DNA from: Ixodes scapularis
Lineage: Eukaryota > Arthropoda > Arachnida > Ixodida > Ixodidae
NCBI RefSeq assembly: GCF_016920785.2
Contig: NW_024609839.1
Span: forward strand, 6,474,196 to 6,538,195
Direction: 5' to 3'
Length of the DNA: 64,000 bases
Shown here: in pieces, positions 55,420-64,000 of the stretch
Layout of the letters: each line of letters opens with the position of its first letter
Position numbering within the stretch: the first letter of the stretch is position 1
Made by a program: the position numbers and the translations under genes
Notes under the pieces: model-generated
Databases searched by the model: none
Seen by the model: only the letters and a program-made list of their open reading frames with translations
Told to the model about the DNA's origin: nothing

Positions 55420-58400
55420 AATTAGCAAACTCGTTGTTTGGACTCTAAAGATATCTTTCACCTCGTCATTCGCCGAGCTCCCTCCGTTGTCTACAGCGAT
55501 TGACTCCCCGCAGTGTTTTGCGGAAAAGCAGTGGCTCCAGATTTCTTAGAATGTAGAAAGTGCCCCCTTATACCGGGTGCTGACTTTTATTGCGAGCATT
55601 ACCCGGGATTGCATTTATGTTTTTTTTTTCTTTCTTCAGGTTATTTTAGCTCGTTTTGCAGTTCCCTGACCTTGAAGGCGGTGCGCCGTTATCGAATCAC
55701 GCTAGATGGCACGAGCCACCGCGAGATTCGAGGGGTTTAGCAATATTCGTCCGATCCTCCACCGCCCCCGTATATCTCCTGGGTGGAAGACGCAATGTTC
55801 TGGTCCGTTTCTACCTCCTTACTTGGTGGCACGTTAAAAAGATGTTGTTAAAATCAAGACCGAACGAAACACGCTAAACGGTCCGTGGGCAATCAGTTCT
55901 TCCTGGTTTTCATTGGCTGTTCACTGGTTCTTTGGGTGTACACGTGGCTGGAAAGCGGCATTCACACGGGAGACAAATCTGCGGAGAAATGCGCGTGACT
56001 CGGGCAGCGGGCGCGACTTCCCTCCTCAGGCTTGTCGTTCGACGGTGTGCCCGGCGAGAGCGGTGCCAGTGTTAGCATTGGAACCTAGTGGTTTCCACTC
56101 TCGACATTACTGCGGATCAACTCGGTAGTTTCTGCGCTTTGCAGCCGAGTGTCCAAGAGAAAACTGTCGTTAAAAGGCAAATAAATCTAGCGTCAAACGG
56201 GAGTTATTTGTATCCCCGGAGCGTTTTGCCCGTCTCGGAGCCAAGGTCACCGCGCCGGATCGCAAAATTGTGACATTTTTGTCGCGCGATGCTGGTTTCG
56301 CGAAGAGGTATTTTTCTTCCGCACGGAGTAGAAATGCCCGAGATCTCCAATCCGACAGGGTGGAGCTTGAGTTGTCCAGCGCGAGCTCCCGGCCTTCGAC
56401 GACGCTTGGCCGGTTCGTGCTCCTAGAGCGCGCCATCGCAGTACGCAGGAAGCAGCGCCTTTTGGAGGCTTCGACAGACATGCCCTGTCCTTCTCACTCT
56501 GTCAGTTACTCTGGCACTAGAAGCCTCACTGTACGAATCATAAATAGGAAAATCCTTTCCCTTTGTTCCGCTTTACTGCCATGTCGTCGTAAGGTTTTGT
56601 AATCCGCTATCCTTGCTCGGATGTCTTCTCGTTCGAAGGCGTTGCCGACTTGTATAGTCGCCGACCACTTGTCCGTTTTTCCTCCGGTGTACGAGGCAGG
56701 CGATGGGAAATCTGGCCCACGAGCGCACCCGCGGAATCTGCTCGTTGTGTTTTGGCTGCTTTGTTCCGGTGCGCTGCGGGGAAATGGAACCCGGCAGGAC
56801 GGATGAACGAATGGAATGACCGGGCCTTGTTCCGGCGAGCGAATTTCACTGTCTCGGAACCCGTAGGGAAATCTCTTCGGTGGTGGATGCGAGTTCTGGA
56901 TGGTTCTATTCAAAACTACGCCCGTCTTTTTTTTTTTTTTTTTCTGTTTGAAAATAAGTTGGAGGTCTTTGGGGTGAAGTAATTGCGGCGAAAACCTCGT
57001 TTCCCCTCTTCTCGGAGCACTTCGAAAGTTGGCGGAAGTTTGATGAAATTGCGCAAAAGTGACCACGCGAGATTGTGGCATAAGTCGATTCCCGTAGATC
57101 GAATGAGGAAGCAAAAGAAAACAAGAAAACAGGTGTTTCTCGAGCTCTCATTGACCAGAGGGACTTTCTGCATCCACGCGTCCGCTTCTTCCCTTCTCAT
57201 CGGGGAGAGAAAGCTAAGAGATGGAGACTTCATGGCAATGGCGGTCTGACGGCTCGAGTATTCCAATAGTCGTCCGACAATTTATTAAATCGGTATGAAA
57301 ACGAAATCTAAACGCGTATTTCTTTTTTTTTTTAAATATGGCCTATCGGATAGAAATACGTCAGTCGTTAGTACGAAAACGAAAATGCGACAAAAGATGC
57401 TTGAAAAGGATTTGAAGGATTGACAATTTTCAGCTATTGCTTGCTTCCCTGGGGGGTTCTGTGTTCATTAGATGGATGGATGGATACGGCCAACGTTACT
57501 GGATCGGCTAAGTTGACAAGCTCCGAGAAAAAAGTGACGCGCTGCCGTTCACTGCTGCGTAGCGGCGCTCATGTCGCATCCCGCACGACCCGTTCGGTCG
57601 GACTGGCCTCGGTACCCGTGAATCGGCTGTGTAACACAATCGTTTTTGTGTGGGTTCACAATATGTACCACGAACGGCTGTTGCCAGTGTGATAATATCC
57701 GGATTGAGACATTTCCTGCGACTTTTGAGGTAAATTCACGCCCGCCGGGCCTTCGTAGTTTTGGCAGTTTTCGACATTTGGGACCAAGGCAAGCAACTCG
57801 GAGAAATGGCTGCGTCTATCATTCGTGAGTTGCGGCACATGGGCCGTTGTGTTTTGATCGTTTGCGGGGTATGCCTGCCTTGCATACTTCGAAGATTAAC
57901 GTGTGAACGTGCGGTAGATAATCGAAGTGTTATTTTACAGCACCAGCTACAGCTTCGCGGCAATAGTGTGTACAAATTGTGACACTCTCGTTGTCTGTGT
58001 GAGATGAGTTAATTTGTGTAAGCTCATGCTCATGTTCCCGACACAGCAACATGCGTTTTGACGTATTTATATGAGCGCGTTAATTTAAATTCGCTTCATG
58101 TTATCTGCTATTTTCTTAACGCGGCAGTCGTGCTCAAAATAAATTCACGATAACGTTGTTTTATGCATCTCATGGTGCAATCCATTTCAAGCCAAAATAA
58201 ATGCATTTTTAGCTACCTCACTGAGTTCCTGAGAATGCAACATAGGATAGGGAGGCTAAGGTGTAAAGACCACTGTGCAAACTTCACTGCCCAACTACTA
58301 AGGTTCTTTGTTGTAACCCGAATGCACTTCTAGGCGAGAGACGCCAATCGACAGGTGACGGAGAGGGCATCCGGTTTGCAAGTCGATGAAGCTGAAAAAT

Positions 58401-58555
58401 GGTCGGGTGAGCCCTCCCTGACACAGCGTTTATCTTACGGTGCCATGTCTCCGAGGTTGTTTCGGGAGAGGGAGAAGTGATGTGAGCAAGGAGAACAGAC
58501 ACTGGATACTTGAACCTAATCAACTGTTAACAAACAATACAAACTAACCGAACGA
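55420..58555. other. No recognisable gene
   Basis: T runs at about 55620-55630, 56930-56943 and 57322-57333. Long frames on the minus strand (57114-56506, 57266-56916) include runs of lysine from the T tract and have no domain; I do not call them genes. Confidence 0.35.
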
Positions 58556-58559
58556 TGGC

Positions 58560-58735
58560 CGAAGCGGGAAGGTTGTTTCGGGAAAGGGCGAAATGGCAAA
58601 GGATGAAACGGGAAGGTTGTTTTGAGACGGGTCGAAACGGGAAAGGATGAAACGGGAAGGTCGTTTCGGGACGGGTCGAAACGGGAAGGTACAAACGGGA
58701 AGGTTGTTTGGGGAATGGGTCGAAACGGGAACCAC
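58560..58735. repeat. Minisatellite, about 43-bp period, four units
   Basis: Units share GAAACGGGAAGGTTGTTT, CGGGACGGGTCGAAACGGGA and AAGGAT. The minus strand reads as Pro/Phe/Arg-rich peptide in all units, which is a consequence of the repeat and not evidence of a gene. Confidence 0.85.
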
Positions 58736-58739
58736 CCGA

Positions 58740-59455
58740 CGGAGAAGGTGGCCAACAAGAAAGCCCGGCTCCGTGATCGCCGAATACAGGTATTTTCAGC
58801 CTTGGTGTTTTGCATTCTGGTCGCGATTTTGTCATGGAAAAAGAAATAAACGCTGCTCAGTATTCATCTACAATTTTCTCCTTGCCGAAGATTTGTTGTG
58901 CCAACAAATAAAAGGTAGAAAACGCGTTTTGTTTGTTTTCCTCTGACGAGCGTTTATCGAGAACTGGATACGGCGCTGACACCGCATGCGAGCCCCTGCT
59001 TGAGGAAGCTGGCTAGAGACGAATTCGAGAGACATCAGCTATGGCATAAATCCCGTTTTACTTTAATATTACACGAGCAGAAAATCGCACTCGGAAGCTC
59101 GGCCCAAAGCTAGGCACATATACGCTCCTATCCCTTGCATTACACCGACAGGAAAAACAAATCGAAGAAATCGTTAGCGTCCATAATTACAATCCTGACT
59201 GCAGCAGAATCTACTTGCAGAGTGCATCTAGTTAAGAAGGAGCGCGCAAGGGCCGCTGACGTGCCGCCGACCGCATGATTTCGAAGTGGAGAGCCATCGT
59301 CCCGAGCTTGCCCAGAGCTTGGCGCAGACCGGGCGGGCTGCGACGACAGCGCCACCACGCTCGCGCGAACCGAGGGGGCCGGCTTTTCGAAGCGCGGCTA
59401 ATGCGGAGCTCGTCAACTGAGCCGATCTAGTAGCTTTGAATGCGGCTGAGCCATT
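58740..59455. other. No recognisable gene
   Basis: Short overlapping frames only; no element ends are identified before the MITE cluster at 59460. Confidence 0.4.
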
Positions 59456-59459
59456 TTAA

Positions 59460-59602
59460 GGGGTGTTCACACGAGGCAGAAACCCCGGGGATTTCTCCAC
59501 GACACGCGCATCCCGCGACGAAAACGTCAGGCTTTTCGATGTGCGCGTTTTCGACGCGTGATGCGCGCGCGCCGGGGAGAAATCCCTGCGATTTCTCCCT
59601 CG
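59460..59602. mobile_element. MITE related to the 253-bp family, variant a
   Basis: It starts GGGGTGTTCACACGAGG after TTAA (59456-59459) and has inner arms around CCCCGGGGATTTCTCC and its complement. The right TIR is shortened to CTCCCTCG, where variant b begins. Confidence 0.65.
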
Positions 59603-59606
59603 TTAA

Positions 59607-59838
59607 GGGGTATCCACACGAAGGAGAAATCCGCCACTTTCCTCCGCGGATCGCACATCACGTGAGACATACGTCATCCCTTTTTGACGCCTCGCGGCGC
59701 GTTCTCCTCCGTGGCGGAGGCTTTGTGCTGACAGCACGAAAGCTCCCCAAGTGCACGCGGCGGAGCCGGGGACGGAGTTTCCCGGGATGTTGACGTCACG
59801 AGATCCGTCCGCGGAGTTCTCCTTCGTGTGGATACCCC
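59607..59838. mobile_element. MITE of the 253-bp family, single copy (variant b)
   Basis: TIRs GGGGTATCCACACGAAGGAG and complement enclose sequence matching the tandem units at 32613-34631, with small deletions. It keeps TCACGTGA and TGACGTCA. TTAA precedes it (59603-59606), and TTTAAA separates it from variant c. Confidence 0.85.
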
Positions 59839-59844
59839 TTTAAA

Positions 59845-60008
59845 GGGGTATCCACACGAAGGAGAAATCCCGGGGATTTCTCCCCGCCACGTGCATCCCA
59901 CGACGAAAACATCGTGCTTTGCGATGTGCAAAAGCCTCGCGTTTTCATCTCGTGATGCGCGCGTGCCGGGGAGAAATCCCCGGGATTTCTCCCTCGTGTG
60001 AATACCCC
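59845..60008. mobile_element. MITE related to the 253-bp family, variant c
   Basis: It shares TIR GGGGTATCCACACGAAGGAG at the left and ends TCGTGTGAATACCCC. The interior differs and matches variant a (CCGGGGATTTCTCCCC, CACGACGAAAAC). Confidence 0.8.
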
Positions 60009-60011
60009 TTT

Positions 60012-60310
60012 AGAGTTCCTGTACAGGCTCCCTACGGGAGCCAGAGTTGCGCGTTTGATTCCACGTGCCGCGTGCCGCCCTCGCCGCTATTCGCCGAGAT
60101 CCGATCACGTAAGGAGCCGTATCAAGTGTCGTGCAGCAAAGTAGACGTTCCACGCGCCCCGGCGTACGTTCCCCGGCTTTTGAGCACGCCGCGCGCCTCG
60201 AACGCGCAGCGCTGCTATTCGCCGAATTCAGTCACGTGAGGAGTTTTATCCACATGCCATGCAGGAACGCGCAACTCTGGCTCCCGTAGGGAGATTATAC
60301 AGGAACTGTA
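60012..60310. mobile_element. Foldback MITE family F1, copy 2 (about 300 bp)
   Basis: Arms start GAGTTCCTGTACAGGCTCCC and end with TATACAGGAACTG, pairing through GGGAGCCAGAGTTGCGCG for about 42 bp. The interior repeats GCTATTCGCCGA and is homologous to 38774-39040. Confidence 0.8.
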
Positions 60311-60447
60311 TCCCTCGTGTGAGGGCAGCGCTTCGCTGCGGGAGTGTGACGCACTATACTCCGTTTCATACATAGCGTGCAACGCTGGGAAAGGTACTGA
60401 AGTAGTGCGCATGGAGAAACACACACACAAAAAAATGTGTTACTCCG

Positions 60448-60531
60448 CGCGTTTCGTGGACGAGCGGTACAAGGTGCTACTCTGGTGATAGCGACGTCTC
60501 GGCGGTGGTGGTTCCAATCCACTTAGAGCGC
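60448..60531 (+). pseudogene. Class II tRNA-like sequence with T-run terminator
   Basis: TGGACGAGCGGT resembles a tRNA-Leu/Ser A box. A TGCTA/TAGCG stem, a long variable region, and a GGTGG-TTCCAAT-CCACT T arm follow. An uninterrupted T run begins at 60537, as in Pol III genes. Acceptor pairing is poor and the anticodon loop is irregular, so this is probably a pseudogene or SINE head. Confidence 0.35.
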
Positions 60532-61087
60532 AAAGCTTTTTTTTTTTTCGACGTATTTTTTGTGCAAGATTGTGCGCTATGCGGGAGTGCATATTTCACT
60601 TCCTCTTTTCTTGTTGCTTTTTATTTATAAAGGGGTAGGTAGACTAGGGGCTGGTGTTCCGCTTGAACCCCGCGCCGGCCTCGTCAAAACGGAAGAACGA
60701 TCGAGATCCTGGGCGTCTCTACTTAAAGCCGTTTATTTACATGGTAGCGTGAAAATCGGGAGTACCTTGAGAGTGCGGTGGACGGTCCTTTATAGCAAAT
60801 ACTGGGATTAGTAGACCGCGCTGCCATTGCTCAGACAGACGGCTTGGCGCTCCCTCGCGTGATGTGACTTCATGGAAGTTTCCTTCGGAGTCGGAATATT
60901 CGCCGGTGTATGAAAGTCATCCAGACGGCAGTATCTGGCTGCTCTTGTGGCGGCGCCCCAATGAACCGGGAGTGATTCACAAGTGACGCGTACACAACAC
61001 ACGACACTCGAGATCACGATCGAGTGTTGTTTCCTTTTCGAGGAAAGCAGGGGCCTCAGAATACAGGCACGGGCATGTGCGTCGTCC

Positions 61088-61172
61088 ACTTAACCTTGGT
61101 CGGCTGCATTCCGACCCAGACGCGTCGGAATGCAGCCACGGGCACCGTCCGCCTAGCCGACCAAGGTTAAGG
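61088..61172. repeat. Nested inverted repeats
   Basis: TTAACCTTGGTCGG pairs with CCGACCAAGGTTAA at 61159-61172, and CTGCATTCCGAC pairs with GTCGGAATGCAG inside. A composite hairpin of unknown origin. Confidence 0.7.
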
Positions 61173-61529
61173 TCCCGCAAGCAGACGGAACCGTAGACAC
61201 GATTCATCACCGACGCGGTTCCTTCTTGAGGCTTGTTTCACTTTGAATCCATAAGGCCGATTTTAACACCAGACATAACAGAAAGCAGTTACGGTCCGCG
61301 TGCTAGAAACTTTCACGTTGCGAGGTCTTCGCTTAGGGGACACCACCTTGCCAGACACTCCGGTGTCGTTGCGTCTCCGGGAAACGCGTTCTTGAACTCG
61401 AGTACACGTTGGCGATCACCTGCTTGCGCTTTTTTGTACTCTTCGCAGAACGAATCTTCGAAAATATTCGAGCAGGAGAGGAAAGCTTTCTGCGTAGACG
61501 CCATCTTCTCAAAACCGGCGAGGCAGGGG

Positions 61530-61603
61530 CAGTGTTGCCAGATGGCCCCAACGAAAAACCGCCAAACGACTGGAAGGTATAGCCCAAATATAGCCAAAGT
61601 CGT

Positions 61604-61668
<65 letters not shown>

Positions 61669-62999
61669 CCCAAAATAGCCAAGACTAAAAACACTGATTT
61701 TTAAGCCTTATATTGACAATTTCTCACACTCATAAAATACACGTTACACTCTCCGTTTCAACTCTCTGATGCACCACATTTCGTGTGCATTATGTTAGTT
61801 AAAAAAAAAAGGCTTCGGAAAGGATGAAAATTCGAACAACACTGACCCTTCCTTCATAAATTTTCAGAAGTACAAAACACACAAGGACAGCTTTTATTGT
61901 GAAGCCCGGGAGATATGATCATGCAGTAAAACAACAAAGCAATGAAGCAGAACAGTCAGAACACTGGGTGTTTCAAACCAGAACCCCAATATCTCGGGTC
62001 CTTACCAATATCCCACCCAGTGTCACTCATTCCGGTTCACCCTATTTCTGATTGTGTTGTCCTTTCTTGGCGTGGGCAACGACTGGAAGGTAGTAAGTTT
62101 TTTTAGCTGTGAAACTGCGGACTTCTCGTTTTTACAAACTTGGGTGCCTAACATGAAGATTAGAAAGGGTAGGAGAGGGCATGACGTCAGCCGCGAAGCC
62201 TCCACAAGTGATGCTCCCTTGACGCCTCGCCTCTTTCTCATTTTCCTCCTTACTCTCCTCACTTATGAGCCCAACATGAGCACATCGCGTGACCGTAGCT
62301 AGCCTTCGTCTAACCTTCGATCTGATAAAACCTACCGGACGGAGCGCGCGCAAGCCTGCAGGGTATCCTCCTACAAGTAACCATCCATCTCAGACGTGAC
62401 ATGTCACGCGCACCAATCGCCAGAGAGATCTGCGTTCGCGTTGGGCACAACATCGTTTAAACTTTTGATGACTAGGCTTCACCAATATTGCAACGTGCCC
62501 CCTTCTAGTACTTGTAATCTCCTTGGTGCCTAAGGATTCCCACAATGGGCACCAAAGCAGCATTTGGAGAGTTCACTCTACGTTCGGGCAGAGCAATATG
62601 CGTCCGGGTTGAAGTCGCGCTACCGGGCCTCTGGTAATAGTGCAATCTGTTTGGTTTGCTCCACTGCGCTGCAGAGAGACCGCTTGAACTCTGCAAGCAT
62701 TGCTTCACTGCGCATTGTGAAAACACCGAAGTTTGTAGAAGTTTGAAGCCTTTCTCCTTCCTCTCTCTCCTCTCGACTAGCCAAATGAGAAACAATAAAT
62801 TTTTTTTCGGAACATTGAAAGTTCGAAAATTAACTAGCCGAACCCTAAAGTTCGGCGTTGAACCTTAGGTTCGAGAAAAGTTCGCCGCATTTTTAGAAAT
62901 AGCCCAAAAGAGCCACATAGCCAACCATGAAATTTTGACGCCAACTAGAAAAAAAATGTAGCCCAATTTGGCTATATATAGCCCAATCTGGCAGCACTG
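61530..62999. mobile_element. hAT-type non-autonomous element (1470 bp)
   Basis: It begins CAGTGTTGCCAGAT and ends ATCTGGCAGCACTG, flanked by a perfect 8-bp duplication GGCAGGGG (61522-61529 and 63000-63007). Near both ends ATAGCCCAAA/TATAGCCCAA motifs recur. It contains a long (AT)n microsatellite and no recognisable transposase, though its interior could derive from an autonomous parent. Confidence 0.88.
61606..61667. repeat. (AT)n microsatellite, about 60 bp
   Basis: Uninterrupted AT dinucleotides lie inside the hAT-type element. They give rise to meaningless YIYI frames on both strands. Confidence 0.95.
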
Positions 63000-63009
63000 G
63001 GCAGGGGGA

Positions 63010-63785
63010 GCCGCACAACCCGAAGATGTTTAGGGGTTAAAAGCGCTAAAAACGACGGACGAGTAGGAGAGACACACACCACAGAGCGCGTCCAACCAAC
63101 TAGCCCAAATCCAAACCCTTCTGCAACCCGAAGACCGGAAGCGGCTGCCGCACGGACGAAAACGGAAAACAATTTGGAGTAGTTTACATTATCTGTTCCT
63201 TTTTATTGAAAGAAATCGCTGTTCCGTCGAAATCATAACGCCACTATCAGTTACAGCTCCAAAAACGCACATTTTCCGACTTTTCTTTTTTTTTTTTTTT
63301 TTTGCAACGGCAGCATTATACTTTGGGGCGCACCGGTCGGCAGTGCCAACCGGTACGCTAGCTTTGACTGCGTTGCACGCTATGTATGAAACGGAGTCCA
63401 TACGATGTGTGCATGAGCGCGAGAGATGGCGGAGAATGCCATCGGTGAGTAGGCCACGCTGGGCTGCGTCGGCAAGCTTCGCAGAGCCGTGTTGACCAAG
63501 TTGACGGCCGTCCGAGAAGATTGTTTGCTTCCTTGGACGGATCAAACGTTGCCGATTCTACTGCGGGGTTTTCAGCGAGACGCCGTGCTATGACGCGATA
63601 CAGGTTTGAGGCGTATCGACTACCGTGAGGCGCTGGTCCACCGGTTTGCGAGCGAGCGATCAACTACCGAAGCTGTCCCTACGGCTCGTCCGTCGTATCC
63701 CACGCTCGCGCTGATATCATTTTTGTAGCGAGGACATTGCCACGAAAGGAGCAGAAAAGCGCTCAGGTAGTGCGTGTACCCAACA
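63010..63785. other. No recognisable gene
   Basis: A T run lies at about 63286-63303. Minus-strand frames of about 100 codons overlap each other without domains. Confidence 0.4.
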
Positions 63786-63794
63786 ACAGCGCCC

Positions 63795-64000
63795 AGGCAG
63801 CACAAAACGTCGTGGAAACGTCGAGAAAAGGTTCCTGACGTCCGTGACGTCCCGCGTGACTTTGATCACGTTTTTTCGATGTTGAGGTGACGTCCTTATA
63901 TAACGTTCCATTAGAGTCCAATTAGTGACGTTGTGACGACGTTGTATTCCAACTCAAACGTCGCCAACGTTCCCACGACGTCGATGCACGACGTTCAGGC
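63795..64000. repeat. AACGTC/GACGTT-rich repeat, cut by the window end
   Basis: ACGTC and GACGT motifs recur in both orientations every 10-25 bp (AACGTCGTGGAAACGTCG, TGACGACGTTG). This suggests one side of a repeat or MITE that extends past the window. Confidence 0.5.

Noticed and set aside
56506..57114. 202-codon minus-strand gene
   Set aside because: It includes a lysine run from a T tract, no family resemblance, and competing frames on the other strand.
61609..61688. Membrane-like YIYIYI peptide
   Set aside because: It is a direct translation of the (AT)n microsatellite.

Overview
This is repeat-dense eukaryotic DNA with no convincing host gene. It contains introns with GT..AG borders, non-LTR retrotransposon (LINE) open reading frames, cut-and-paste DNA transposons and their short non-autonomous derivatives (MITEs), tRNA-derived repeats and many AT, A/T and GA microsatellites. 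It has no bacterial operons, ribosome binding sites or CRISPR. The families (CR1-like LINEs with a (TTTA)n tail, I/R1-like LINEs with CCHC gag, Harbinger, many hAT MITEs, a CACACGAAGGAGAA MITE) fit an arthropod. From general knowledge of such repeats a hard tick is my best guess, but that is inference. Nearly every recognisable coding segment belongs to a mobile element.

Layout. 0-9 kb: short dispersed repeats and hAT-type MITEs (4483-4809, 7341-8281, 8649-8976), a 183-bp-family palindromic MITE (2125-2301) and a perfect 73-bp-arm foldback (1055-1224). 9.8-11.5 kb: a TTAA-flanked element (9851-10535), then a decayed LINE RT with a YADD box. 11.5-12 kb: LTR-like sequence and a tRNA-Gly(CCC)-like fragment. 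14.6-16.06 kb: a decayed CR1-type RT (minus) split by a MITE with a TATTA target duplication. 19.2-27.3 kb is a nested stack on the minus strand: an I/R1-like LINE (gag and endonuclease) is split by a complete 4.46-kb Harbinger element (21794-26251) with a three-exon transposase pseudogene, and is abutted by a TA-flanked 1.1-kb element (19232-20330). 32.6-34.6 kb: a tandem array of eight 253-bp MITE units. 35.3-36.6 kb: a hAT MITE and a roughly 175-bp tandem repeat. 41.06-45.99 kb: a nearly intact CR1-like LINE (minus) with 5' tandem monomers, an ORF1 carrying a 2A (DVELNPGP) ribosome-skipping motif, and an ORF2 (endonuclease plus RT) broken by one amber codon. 46.3-49.4 kb: a hAT MITE and several foldback elements, one with a tRNA-like core. 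49.8 kb: an orphan endonuclease fragment. 52.7-54.4 kb: a second copy of the TA-flanked element with an internal duplication. 58.6 kb: a 43-bp minisatellite. 59.4-60.3 kb: a MITE cluster. 61.5-63.0 kb: a 1.47-kb hAT-type element with a perfect 8-bp duplication.

How the parts relate. The autonomous elements (CR1-like LINE, I-like LINE, Harbinger) supply the proteins: ORF1 RNA-binding proteins, target-nicking endonuclease, reverse transcriptase and DDE transposase. The MITEs carry only termini and depend on transposases encoded elsewhere. Nesting gives relative ages: the I-like LINE is older than the Harbinger insertion, the 14.6-kb RT is older than its MITE, and the 253-bp array looks young because its units are almost identical.
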